Positions 1-9,950 of a stretch of 64,000 nucleotides of DNA are shown one piece after another. Below the pieces are notes generated by a model. The model made no database searches. It saw only the letters and a program-made list of their open reading frames with translations, and was not told the DNA's origin. Position 1 is the stretch's first letter. Each line of letters starts with the position of its first letter. Made by a program: the position numbers and the translations under genes. Source of the stretch: Sepiola atlantica (Eukaryota > Mollusca > Cephalopoda > Sepiida > Sepiolidae); NCBI GenBank assembly GCA_963556195.1, contig OY744546.1, forward strand, positions 67,401,803-67,465,802, read 5' to 3'.

Positions 1-449
1 ATTTTTACATAGATTTCCTAACAAGAATATAACCGAATTAAGCTGTAATGACTGGCGAAATTATGCCCTTTCCTGCCTTGGGAGTATAAGCTGTTCGCAT
101 CAATAAATGCAGCTCTAACAGTTTCATATTTTAACGAGTCAATATTTTCTTTCTTTAATTGAATTACCTTGTGTATAGAGAGGTGTATTGGCTGACAACT
201 AATCAATATTTCAACTTTTCATCGAATTGGCGACGCATTTAGTCTATTCTGATAACATATTAGCGTGATGTATTGCTTTAAAACCGTCTTTTCTGCGCAC
301 CTCGATTTAAACGAAACTCTATTCTTGATAATCCCGTGATGCGTTTATGTCTGTCAGGTGCGCAAAACTAGTCACAAACGTTTGTGAGCATATAAAAGAA
401 CATTAGTAAGAATAACAATTGGTTTTGTCTTTCACAAAGAAATAAAACA
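1..449. other. Intergenic DNA, nothing recognised
   Basis: AT-rich sequence without a convincing reading frame, repeat period or RNA fold. The short minus-strand frame at 18-206 has no recognisable motif. Confidence 0.5.
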
Positions 450-656
450 ATGAGTCCAATTCTGCATTCAATAAAATCAGTCTTAAGTCCATTTTATAAC
501 AGTGGGATAGGTCCTAAGATGAAATACGGATGCCATGTCTGGATAGGAACCGTTCAGAGCATTCTTTCTTGGCTGGACAGAGTCAAAAATGATTCAAAAA
601 TAACTTTTTATACATCTAATCCAGGTTGTGATTTACTTTCACAACTAACGCTCTGA
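450..656 (+). pseudogene. Relic of a non-LTR retrotransposon reverse transcriptase (C-terminal part)
   Basis: A 68-codon open frame contains the stretch PKMKYGCHVWIGTVQ followed by LSWLDRVKND. This resembles the conserved segment RPxxEYxxxVWxG...LxxLDRVQ found after the catalytic core of many animal LINE reverse transcriptases, where it lies in the thumb or connection region. The frame stops shortly afterwards, and no YxDD catalytic box or endonuclease is present nearby, so this can only be a short decayed fragment. The family cannot be assigned. It could be a chance match, but the order and spacing of the residues favour homology. No promoter or partner frame is visible. Confidence 0.5.
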
Positions 657-1032
657 TCCGCTATCACTTGAGTTCAAATAAATTCATCTTCTATTTGGAA
701 AGCCCTTAGGAACGATCTGTTTGAATTGACATTCTTCCCATAACTTAAGTAATGCCTACATCAAATTATGATTAAGCTAGCTGGTAAAATTGTTCGAACA
801 TTGTATCGCTTCAGAAAGTAATTCATTTTTGACGCATGTTTTTAAAAGTGAGGTTCCACCTATGGTGTTGTACTGCTATCAAAGCTGGAGAGGGGCCGTT
901 TCAAAGCACTTATAGTTGCTTACATATATCGAGTTAGAGAATAGAACAAAGACACAAACAAAGAAGGAGTATTGATTTACTCCTCTCCAGGAGTTAGGCA
1001 CAAGGCCAGTTTTTTTATCTTACTCCCACAAG

Positions 1033-1150
1033 TAAGATGTGACCCAAGGTCAGGTCGGGAAAGTGGGATTTAAAAATTGCCTGGTCAGCCCCGTCGGCAT
1101 TCCCCGGTAGGGGCGCCTCAGGCAGTAAGCAATAAACTTACTTCTCCCCA
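1033..1150 (+). repeat. Dispersed repeat, copy A
   Basis: About 118 bp running from TAAGATGTGAC to AATAAACTTACTTCTCC. An inverted second copy lies at 6701-6852, sharing the GC-rich core CCCCGTCGGCATTCCCCGGT. Copy A lacks about 35 bp that copy B has after GTGGGATT. No terminal repeats or coding potential are seen. It could be part of a SINE or of a larger element. Confidence 0.7.
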
Positions 1151-1279
1151 AAGAGGGGAGGCAAAGCCTGGGAAGGTGGATCTCCCAGAACTGCACAGGA
1201 CAGACCCATTGACCGGCGTAAATCAAGACCCGAAGGCCAAGACAACACCAGTATGGGGTGCAGTAAACAAAGAAGGAGT

Positions 1280-1870
1280 AGGAAGGGAAATAAAAAACAG
1301 AGAAAAACGAAAAAGAAAAAGAAGACAAAAACAAAAAATAAAGAGAATTCGAAAAAGAGGCAAAAGAAGAAGAACAAGAAAAAGAAGAAGAAAAAGAAGA
1401 AGAAAAAGAAGGAAAAAAGATGAATGAACAGAAGAAGAAAAAGAAGAAGAAAAAGAAAGAAGAAAAATATAAGAAGAAAAGAAGTAGTAGGAGAAGAAAA
1501 AGAAGGAGAAGGAAAAGAAGAAGCCGAAAAAGAAGAAGGAAAAGAAGAAGAAGAAGAAAAAGAAGAAGAAGCAGACGAAGAAGAAGCCGAAGAAGAAGAA
1601 GAAGAAGAAGAAGAAGAAGAAGAAGAAGAAGAAGAAAAAGAAGAAGAAGCCGAAGAAGAAGCCGAAGAAGAAGAAGGAGAAGAAGAAGCCGAAGAAGAAG
1701 AAGAAGAAGAAGAAGAAGAAGAAGAAGAAGCAGACGAAGAAGGCGAAGCCGAAGAAGAAGAAGAAGAAGAAGAAGAAGAAGAAGCCGAATAAGAAGAAAA
1801 AGAAGAAGAAGAAGAAGAAGAAGAAGAAGAAGGAGAAGGTGAAAGAGAAAAAAAAGAACAAGAACGAACG
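1280..1870. repeat. (GAA)n homopurine microsatellite, about 600 bp
   Basis: The plus strand is almost pure A and G, built from GAA/AAG/AGA triplets with interspersed GCC or GAC triplets. All six frames give low-complexity translations (Arg/Lys, Glu or Leu/Phe/Ser rich), which explains the long apparent open frames here. Such homopurine tracts can form triplex (H-DNA). Confidence 0.9.
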
Positions 1871-2586
1871 AAAAGAAGTAGAAAAAACAAGAAGAAAATA
1901 GTCCAAAAACCGACAGGCGAAAAAGATCACATGCCCAAAAGATCATACACCAAGCAAAAAAAAAAAAATGACACTAAACAAATATAAAAAAACGTAGGGG
2001 ACAATAGAACGTCATTATTGACGCACGCTCCTTCAATAATCAACGTAAGGGATCTAGGCGACATCCTGCAAATATGTGACGTTATTATTAACGGAATACA
2101 ACAGATAAAATTCGGTAAATAAATATGTCCAGAAAAAATAACTAAATACAACGCAGAATAAGTAATCGACCACAAAGGAAATTATACTATTAATAGAATG
2201 CTATAAGGAAAGCAACCTCCACACAGATACTGATTTAAATGTATATCAGATCATCCTGAAGCTAAACCATTGATTTCCGAAACAGTCTGTTATATATGAT
2301 ACTCTTTAGTTGGACGTTGATAATTTGAGGTTTGAGTGGAGTTGTCACTAACATTATGTTGATTTTAATAGCTCTTTATTTATTTCGTCTTGCAATAATG
2401 TATGTTTGTGACACGTTCTAGTCATGTCATACAAGAAAGTTTCTGAAGAATAATGAAAAATGCCAAATCCAATCTCCTATGACAATAATTGATCAAGAGA
2501 GAAAAAAATTATTCTACTGTTCTCTTTAAAAAAAATTTACAATACTGTGATCTTTTGTGGCCCCTAATTCACATCAGCGTAAATAC
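1871..2586. other. Intergenic DNA, nothing recognised
   Basis: No coding frame with recognisable motifs and no clear repeat, apart from A-rich ends next to the purine tract. Confidence 0.5.
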
Positions 2587-2724
2587 GCTGGTGACGTTTA
2601 ACAACATTTAACAACATTTAACAACGTTTAACAACGTTTAACAACGTTTAACAACATTTAACAACATTTAACAACATTTAACAACGTTTAAAAACATTTA
2701 ACAACATTTAACAACATTTAACAA
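2587..2724. repeat. 11-bp minisatellite (AACAACRTTTA), about 12 copies
   Basis: Tandem copies of AACAACATTTA and AACAACGTTTA. Nearly all variation between copies is at one position, A or G, so the dinucleotide there alternates between CG and CA. One copy reads AAAAACATTTA. Confidence 0.9.
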
Positions 2725-3059
2725 CCATTATACGGCAGTACAGCTGTCTGTGGATGACTTTAAATATAATCTCCTCGCATATGGGTCACGCTTTTAATAG
2801 GAGAAATAAAGATTTCCAATTTACGTAAATCATTAGTCTTCTATAGTGAATAGAGTTCTCTCGGTAACCGATAGTGTTAATGTGTTAAATAACACGCGTT
2901 ATTATTTATCTTTGGGGTAATCCTGAACACGTCGATATAAAGTATTCACTGCTGATGAAACTTCCGAATTATGTAGCGATTCGTTTTTTAACCTCAACAT
3001 ATAAACTTACTAAGTATCGCCTTACAAAAAGGGCCGTTGTACGGTGCAACCGTTATTTG

Positions 3060-3062
<3 letters not shown>

Positions 3063-3124
<62 letters not shown>
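3063..3124. repeat. (TA)n microsatellite
   Basis: About 62 bp of uninterrupted TA. The flanks contain no recognisable gene. Confidence 0.95.
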
Positions 3125-3126
<2 letters not shown>

Positions 3127-3354
3127 ATATAAGTATAATTTTTTATTTATACAAACATAATTGGTTACATATGTGCATACATGTTTCGGTTGCACTTTTC
3201 CAAAAAAGTTAACCTCATCAGACCAAGAAATTTTCAATTATGTGTGTATAAATAAAAATGTATACTTATAAACAGCTCTACTTGGTATTGAGCACTTTTT
3301 ATAAACACTTGAGTTTCTACGGATTTACATTTACAGAAACTAATACAATACATG

Positions 3355-3655
3355 TACTATATATATATATATATATATAATATATGTATATATATATATA
3401 ATATATGTATATATATATAATATATGTATATATATAATATATGTATATATATATATAATATATGTATATATATATATAATATATGTATATATATATATAA
3501 TATATGTATATATATATGTATATATATAATATATGTATATATATAATATATATATATATAATATATGTATATATATATAATATATGTATATATATATAAT
3601 ATATGTATATATATATAATATATGTATATATATATATATATATATATAATATATG

Positions 3656-3737
<82 letters not shown>
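3355..3737. repeat. (TA)n array with regular ATAATATATG interruptions
   Basis: Roughly 380 bp of TA broken at near-regular spacing by AATATATG, giving a higher-order period of about 16 to 20 bp, then ending in pure TA. This looks like a microsatellite that acquired a variant and re-expanded. Confidence 0.9.
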
Positions 3738-3743
<6 letters not shown>

Positions 3744-3875
3744 GAAGGTTTATAACTAAAAGATAACTTTTAAAGAATTAGATCTATTGTGAGATGAAGA
3801 AAGCTCAATATACTGGATAGAGCAAAAATAAGGTGAGTCAATGAAAAATAGTTAGACCTGTAAATGGAAACAGAT

Positions 3876-3878
<3 letters not shown>

Positions 3879-3967
<89 letters not shown>
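3879..3967. repeat. (TA)n microsatellite left of a fold-back element
   Basis: Nearly pure TA with one CATT interruption. It lies immediately outside the fold-back element and is mirrored by another TA block on the other side (4303-4438). Confidence 0.9.
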
Positions 3968-3970
<3 letters not shown>

Positions 3971-4020
3971 TGTTTTGACGTACAAAACTTATAAATACAT
4001 TTAAAAATGATACGCGGATA

Positions 4021-4283
4021 TCTCTCAAAGGCCCTTTCGACTATCATCTCGTCAGGAGAAAATCGATAGTTTGAATTAATAATATTGTACTCCCTCCCTT
4101 TTTTCCCCTAACGCAATGCCTTGTAATCGATTTTTTAAGTAAATCATTTAATTGACTTTTAATCGCTCTATCGTTAATTTTAGCACTTTTAATTCCCCAT
4201 TTGCTCTTTATTTCGACAATATTATTAATTAAAACTATCGATTTTCTCCTGACGAGATGATAGTTGAAAGGGCCTTTGAGAGA
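4021..4283. mobile_element. Fold-back (MITE-like) element with 67-bp inverted arms
   Basis: Left arm 4021-4087 and right arm 4217-4283 are inverted copies with a few mismatches, separated by a 129-bp AT-rich spacer. The outer arm sequence is TCTCTCAAAGGCCCTTTC. Similarity weakens in the next 40 bp outward, and then TA microsatellites begin on both sides. No transposase is encoded. The arms read as a similar short peptide on opposite strands, which is a by-product of the inversion. It is probably a non-autonomous DNA element that inserts at or seeds (TA)n. Confidence 0.7.
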
Positions 4284-4300
4284 TTTCAGCTTATAATTTT

Positions 4301-4302
<2 letters not shown>

Positions 4303-4361
<59 letters not shown>

Positions 4362-4372
4362 ATATATATGTA

Positions 4373-4417
<45 letters not shown>

Positions 4418-4438
4418 TGATATATATATATATATATA
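4303..4438. repeat. (TA)n microsatellite right of a fold-back element
   Basis: About 135 bp of TA with ATG and TTTATATTGA interruptions. Confidence 0.9.
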
Positions 4439-4440
4439 GC

Positions 4441-4908
4441 ATGTATCGTAAGTTTGTTGAAAAAGAATAAAGTGCTAGATGGTAGGTTTTATAATTTTAG
4501 TAAAATAAGTAAATCAATGATTTAAACAATCAAAATAGTATTAACAACGGACAACTTTTTAACGAACACGGTATATCTCTTATGTGGTAACGCAAATAAT
4601 TTAGCACCGCTTGTCTTGAACCGGTGATTAGTTTTTTCTTTTTTTTTTGAGTCTTTGCCAATTGAAAGGTAATGAAGTGCTTGTCTACCACATGGCACTG
4701 CTTTCTATCCCAGATCTGTCATTAACAAATCGATTACACCCCTATCAACAAAAGAGAAACTGTAATCTATAGAATTGGCATAACTACTATACAGAGAGAC
4801 GGAGATCAATAGTATGAAAGTATATTCTATAGCAATTATGTAGCACAACGGTGCTTGCGTTTTAGTTTCACATGGACTCGTCAGGCTACATAAATAAGTA
4901 CTTTTTCT
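4441..4908. other. Intergenic DNA, nothing recognised
   Basis: No supported gene, RNA or repeat. Confidence 0.5.
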
Positions 4909-5050
4909 TATTATTACTACTAAGCTCTACTCACATATTCAGCAGTGATGAAGTACATACTGAAAATTCAGACACAATGTATTATATAATCTTTAATATT
5001 ACATGTGTATATAAATGAAATAATTATATATATATATATATATATATATA
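4909..5050 (+). repeat. Dispersed repeat ending in (TA)n, copy 1
   Basis: The segment AGCTCTACT...GAAGTA.ATACTGAAAATT.AGACA is repeated at 13800-13960 with moderate divergence. In both places it runs into a (TA)n tract. A fragment (AGCTCTACTTGGTATTGAGCAC) also occurs near 3270. Class unknown. Confidence 0.6.
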
Positions 5051-5076
5051 GTGACCGGTAGTGAATAGTCATATCT

Positions 5077-5126
5077 CTATGCTGATGAGTCCCGATTGAA
5101 AAAGGACGAAACGTATACGTACATAG
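5077..5126 (+). ncRNA. Type I hammerhead ribozyme, copy 1
   Basis: All conserved parts are present in order. Stem I 5' strand CTATG is at 5077-5081 and the core CTGATGA at 5082-5088. Stem II is GTCC (5089-5092) with an 11-nt loop and GGAC (5104-5107). The core GAAA is at 5108-5111. Stem III is A-CG paired with CG-T across a TATA loop (5111-5120). The cleavage triplet GTA ends at 5121, and the stem I 3' strand CATAG is at 5122-5126. Every stem is fully Watson-Crick. The very short stem III is typical of hammerheads in animal retroelements. Predicted cleavage lies between 5121 and 5122. Confidence 0.88.
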
Positions 5127-5318
5127 ATAATAAACAATAACAAATATTTATTATTTGTCGCTCCTTGAAAGTAGAGCACTGTAATTGGTAGTATTAACAC
5201 AGCATGACGTCACTTGCTTATAATGCATCATTCCTTCCCTTAATAGAAGTAGAATGCCTCGACGTCAAAGCCGCCGTTAAAGTGTTAAAATTATCATAGT
5301 TTATTCGCTGTTTACAAT

Positions 5319-5390
5319 TGGCCCAGCGATTAGCGACGTCGGACTGGAGTTGAAAAATACTTGAGGTCCGGGGTTTCGAATCGCACGACC
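5319..5390 (+). promoter_or_regulatory. Candidate tRNA-like Pol III promoter (A and B boxes)
   Basis: TGGCCCAGCGA at 5319-5329 matches the A box TRGYNNANNNG except for the last base. TTTCGAATC at 5374-5382 matches the B box GTTCGANNC except for the first base. Their spacing of about 45 bp is normal for tRNA-derived SINEs. It lies upstream of the second hammerhead and in the same orientation. This is inference from two short motifs. Confidence 0.4.
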
Positions 5391-5410
5391 GGTAGGGAAT
5401 AGTCATATCT

Positions 5411-5460
5411 CTATGCTGATGAGTCCCGATTGAAAAAGGACGAAACGTATACGTACATAG
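5411..5460 (+). ncRNA. Type I hammerhead ribozyme, copy 2
   Basis: Identical over the 50-nt core to the copy at 5077-5126: CTATG 5411-5415, CTGATGA 5416-5422, stem II 5423-5426 with 5438-5441, GAAA 5442-5445, stem III with TATA loop, GTA ending at 5455 and CATAG 5456-5460. Predicted cleavage is between 5455 and 5456. Preservation of every catalytic position in both copies suggests recent activity. Confidence 0.88.
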
Positions 5461-5472
5461 ATAATAAACAAT

Positions 5473-5474
<2 letters not shown>

Positions 5475-5527
<53 letters not shown>
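5475..5527. repeat. (TA)n microsatellite
   Basis: Directly abuts the 3' end of the hammerhead unit, just as TA abuts its 5' end at 5030-5050. Confidence 0.95.
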
Positions 5528-5531
<4 letters not shown>

Positions 5532-6700
5532 TTGATGATTTTATTCCATTACTTGCGACAAAACATATTCTGTTTCGTTAACACTTGCAAATAGCGTCAA
5601 CATCGTCAGGCGACAAATGGAATCAAATGGCATAGATCTTAGATTTACCTCAACAGGAAATTGAAGATGCATTGGGTGGGGGGATGGGGGACAGAAGTGG
5701 AGCTCTATCTATGACGGGGACATGAGACATGACGAGGGAGGGAGGGAGGGACCCCAACAAGTCATTTTTCAAAAATTGCGTGGGAGGTTTTCTCGTGTCT
5801 GGGCCATAGTGAACTCAATTCCAGCCGGGGCGACGGGGAGGGGGGCAGGGTGAGTTAAATTTAAAATGAGAATAGAATTGAATTATAATTACAGTTAAAA
5901 CTGTCATTTTTGTTGTAATATGTAATTATTATGTAGATAAAAATGTTTGATAATTTTAATTTATGGTATTAATTGCTACTTCTGCATTCTATTTTTATTC
6001 TATTTTAATGTAATTATTTATGGCTTGCTCAATATTTGTAGTGAATTTTGTTGTGATAATATTTTTTAATTGTGATTATATTATACTAAGATCAATACTA
6101 GTGGAATCATTTTATAAAAGAAGTTTAATGGTGTTACCATTCTCAGCATTAATAACATTGATATCAATAACAGTAATGATAACAATGCTAATCATACCTA
6201 CGATAGTCGCAGTGATAATAGCATTAATGAAAATAAAAAAATAAAAATAAAAATAAAAAACAAAAAATGAAAAATTTAAAATTTATATATATATATATAT
6301 TCCTCGTCTGCTTCCAGACACAGTAGGGCATTCAACACAAAGTATTATATCGTCACGCGTTATGCCAATATTTAATACGTGTTTTTTAAAATTATCAGTC
6401 AGTTTCTCTTTATTTAATTGTTTCACACATTAATTCTGGCATAGGTGACTCTCCCAAACAAGTCATATATACAGGAAGTCGGGGTAACATTTACCTACAC
6501 GCAGAAATTGACTACTACCACTACCACCTCTTACATCGGGTCTTATTATAAAAAGTATACATTTTTTAGCTTCATTCGTAATTTATCCATTTCTTTATTC
6601 CATGCTATTGTTTTTTCACCCATCATACATTAACTAACTAAATACAGGTAGCTTCCTTGGAGGGATACTACTTCTATATTTACAGCGTTTTGATTGGCTA
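5528..6700. other. Intergenic DNA with a G-rich patch
   Basis: Between 5675 and 5855 the plus strand has repeated G runs (GGGTGGGGGGATGGGGG, GGGAGGGAGGGAGGGA, GGGGAGGGGGGCAGGG) that could fold as G-quadruplexes. The rest is AT-rich. A 74-codon hydrophobic frame at 6020-6244 has no recognisable motif and A/T-biased composition. Confidence 0.45.
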
Positions 6701-6852
6701 GGAGGAGTAAGTTTATTGCTTACTGTCTGAGGCCCCTCTACCGGGGAATGCCGACGGGGCTGCCCAGGCAATTTTTTAAATGGCTAGACTACTCACCTCT
6801 CGAGCGCTGGCTTATCTAATCCCACTTTTCCGACCTTGTGTCACATCTTACT
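6701..6852 (-). repeat. Dispersed repeat, copy B
   Basis: Inverted relative to copy A at 1033-1150, and longer by about 35 bp. It ends in AAGATGTGAC when read on the minus strand. Confidence 0.7.
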
Positions 6853-7025
6853 TTGTAGGAGGTAGATAAATAACTTCGATTGTTCAATGCAAGGTATATT
6901 CTGTAATAAAATTAGGTGTATTATTCTTAATAATTGCTCGTATATTGAGCTTAAACTATTTCACTATAGGTTCTATTTACTAAAAGCTTACTTTTAGTTT
7001 ATATATTTATTCTACATATTTATTC

Positions 7026-7027
<2 letters not shown>

Positions 7028-7095
<68 letters not shown>
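7028..7095. repeat. (TA)n microsatellite
   Basis: TA tract with one interruption (ATATTATAT). Confidence 0.95.
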
Positions 7096-7699
7096 TTCCA
7101 TCCCGTCACGTAAGAGTTTGCGAGTAAAATATGTGCATATTACTAGACACTGGAATATTATTATCTGTAAATTATACAGATTGATGGAGAAAACCTCGTA
7201 AAATTTCCACAGGGTCCCGCTAGTATATAAATTTACCTACGTTCACAGAAAACTTAAGACGAATAAAATCCCTCATGAAATCAGATGAAAGCTAATACTG
7301 ATCATAGTTCACACAGTTGAAATATAATCAGATTAAGTTCATTCAGCAAAGTTAACACAATTATTCAATTTTATATCTCTAAAATAAGCCAAAATGTTTT
7401 GAACTTCAGCAATACTTATGAGATTTATTGTTTATTGATTTCAAAAATATAATATAAATAATCATACTTTCAGGATGAAAAGCGGTTCCTATAATGACCT
7501 TAATATATGCGTGGGAGACGTTAGAAGTTCGTATGAAATGTTCGGCGTTAGGGTTCATATTTCAAATTAGAATATTAAGTTTGGTTTAAAAGTGAAATTA
7601 TTAAAAACTAATTTCGTAATTTACATTTCTCGAATTTTTTTCTGTATTACTTTGTTATATCTTCAAATGAATATGTTTATTATATTAGAAGAAGTTTAT

Positions 7700-7960
7700 A
7701 TATTATAGGTGTTCTATTTACCGCAATTCGATTCAGCCGTTAATTTCTTATAGGTATTCGTTTTACCACCTTATCCATCTATCATATATGAGTTTTTTTT
7801 AGGCATTAATCTATTTCATGGATTCTCTTTTTATCACTTCCGGTATTATTATATTTTAGGTAGTCTTTTTACCGCCCGATAAATGAATTTACCTATTGAT
7901 CAGTGTTATTTTAAAGACGATATATTAATATATGTATAGATGTTCTTTTAACCACTTAAA
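7700..7960 (+). repeat. Cluster of degenerate TAGGTGTTCTATTTACCGC-like motifs
   Basis: Four related 20-bp motifs occur near 7707, 7751, 7857 and 7936. Further copies lie near 10257, 10299 and 17632. Spacing is irregular, suggesting a decayed tandem repeat. No function can be assigned. Confidence 0.4.
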
Positions 7961-8039
7961 ACATTCATCTTTTTTTATCTATTGTAAGGATCACGCTGGA
8001 TATTCATGTATGTTATGTGATGCTCCTGTTGCATAGCTT

Positions 8040-9250
8040 ATTTTTCTCCCTCGTCGTGAGAGAGATGGCCGTGTCGTCTAGTGGATGAATTCGTTCTTCC
8101 TGCCGTCCGTTGTCTGCAACAAAAGCCTCATGACGCACTCCAAAGACAAAATCTTCTTTGAATTTAATTCATTTGATTACAAGCGTTGTTATTTCAACTG
8201 GGAGTCATTCACTACGTCGAGAGAGAGAGGGAGAGAGCAAATCACTACTTTATCGTAATTAGTTAACAATTATTTTCTTAATAATTTTCAATTATTTTCT
8301 TAACCATTCGTAGAGAGGGATGGACAGAATTTCTCTCGCTTGTAATTTTCTTAGGGGAAATATTTCCCTTATTTGTTGTAAATTACATTTTAACAATCAC
8401 GTCTCATCGGTTTGCTTCCATTTACCCAGACTGGCGAAAACTCGCTTCTCACGAGAACGAGTGACGTCGCGGATCCTCTGTTTCCCACGCAAGGCCCGCG
8501 ACGTCACAGAGCCTCTCGCAGGTGCAGACTGACCCTTGATCTAGGGTCTTGTCTCACGGTAACCTTGTCACGTCTGTTAGCTCTGACTGTGAGAACAGGC
8601 CCTAATCTGAACTCGACTGCACCCGCGTTAATTCGCGCAAGTCAAATCAACGATTTCTAACAGATACGTCCATTCCCCTAGGGCCATTATCCAACACTCT
8701 ATATAGTTATAAATTTAATATATATGTTACTTTTACCGGTTTAGATATTACCCTATTGTATATGTGTTTTTTTGTAATTCAATCTATTCTTAAATCACTA
8801 GAGGTGTGTCTTGATCTTATCGGTGTTATCATTACTATAAGTAACGAATCTTTGTGTTTCTGATACTCACGTTGCCAGCCTTCTATGATGCATTCTTTAG
8901 CAATACATAGTTCTATTATTGTAAGTTAAAATCATACATGTGTGTCCCGCGATAACACGTCTAGTAAGGATATTGCCTGACAGTTGGCAATTTGGTTCTT
9001 TAATCAAAGGTCGGCACAGTAGCAAGAAAAAAACAATAAACGAACAGTCTTATAAATAAAGATGAGTTTATTTAAGCGAGTTCGTAATTGCTGTAGATCT
9101 ACAATGGAAAAAGAGAAGGGGGATAGAAATAACTTATTATTAGAAAGACGTCGCTCTGTTCCATACTCTGAAGCCTCTTTCATGCAGAAAAGATGTTGCA
9201 AGGCTCATTCTAGTGTATTTTTATGTTGATGGTGGGTGCTCGACTGATCT
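8040..9250. other. Intergenic DNA, locally GC-richer at 8430-8660
   Basis: Contains a perfect 12-bp inverted repeat, GTGACGTCGCGG at 8461-8472 and its complement at 8496-8507, with CRE-like TGACGTC cores. Short open frames here (8320-8660, 9004-9201) have no recognisable domains. Confidence 0.4.
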
Positions 9251-9259
9251 ATAATCTTT

Positions 9260-9474
9260 AGAGTCCCTATAAAATATTCATAGCCAAAATCGCATTTAGA
9301 TGCAAACACAGAAACTAACATATCTCTCTCTATTTCTCTCTATCTCTATCTCTCTCTCTCTCTCTATCTCTCTATTTCTCTCTCTCTCTCTCGCTATCTC
9401 TCTCTCTCTATCTCTCTATCTCTCTATTTCTCTCTCTCTCTATCTCTCTCTCTCTCTATCTCTCTATTTCTCTC

Positions 9475-9515
<41 letters not shown>

Positions 9516-9950
9516 CAAAGATCAAGCGAACCTTCCATGAACAAAGTTTATTTTCTTAGAGCGTCTCATCTTTGAAATAAAAAACGGCGGGACTGCTTCC
9601 CAGCTAACTACACTATGGTCCTCTGCTGTTTCCCAGCTGACTAAACCATGCTCTTTTTCAAGTCAACTCTCTAGATCCCCTATAAAATGTTTATAGACAA
9701 AATCGCATTTGGATACAAACACAGCAGATAACATCTCTTCATCTCTCTCTTTCTCTCGTTCCTTCTATCCCTCTCTGTCTCCCTCTCTCTCTCTCTCTCT
9801 CGTTATGTCTCTGTCTCTCTCTCTCTTTACCAAATATCGAGCGAACCCTCCATGAACAAAGTATATTTCCTTTGATCGTCTCATCTTTGAAACAAAATTC
9901 GGCGGAACTGCTCCCCAGCCGACTACACCATGCTCCTTTTCAAGTCAAAT
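9260..9950 (+). repeat. Tandem duplication of a 0.3-0.4-kb unit with a (CT)n core
   Basis: Unit 1 (9260-9660) and unit 2 (9672-9950) share TCCCTATAAAAT...AAAATCGCATTT on the left, a TCTCTA/CT microsatellite in the middle, and GAGCGAACC.TCCATGAACAAAGT plus CATCTTTGAAA on the right. The microsatellite is about 200 bp in unit 1 and 90 bp in unit 2. The apparent Leu/Ser-rich frame at 9300-9575 is the microsatellite read in frame. Confidence 0.85.

Larger units (their letters stand above)
5051..5477 (+). mobile_element. Retrozyme-like element: 334-bp monomer bounded by two hammerhead ribozymes
   Basis: Segments 5053-5144 and 5387-5477 are direct repeats offset by exactly 334 bp, each carrying a complete type I hammerhead. 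Self-cleavage at both sites would release a 334-nt RNA (5122-5455), the linear precursor of a small circular RNA. A tRNA-like segment between them could drive Pol III transcription. The unit sits between two (TA)n tracts. Known family: retrozymes and hammerhead-bearing Penelope-like elements use this arrangement. No protein is encoded, so replication would depend on a helper element. Whether the copy is expressed cannot be told from sequence. Confidence 0.75.

Noticed and set aside
1420..1842. Long Arg- or Glu-rich open frames over the GAA tract
   Set aside because: Microsatellite read in frame, open in several frames at once with no initiation context or domain.
2950..2965. CTGATGAAAC, possible hammerhead core (also near 61090)
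   Set aside because: No stem II, no second GAAA box and no matching stem I or III.
3022..4439. Tyr-Ile repeat peptides
   Set aside because: Translations of (TA)n.
8066..8115. tRNA-like string GTCGTCTAGTGGATGAATTC
   Set aside because: Resembles a tRNA D-arm, but no B box, acceptor stem or anticodon arm follows.
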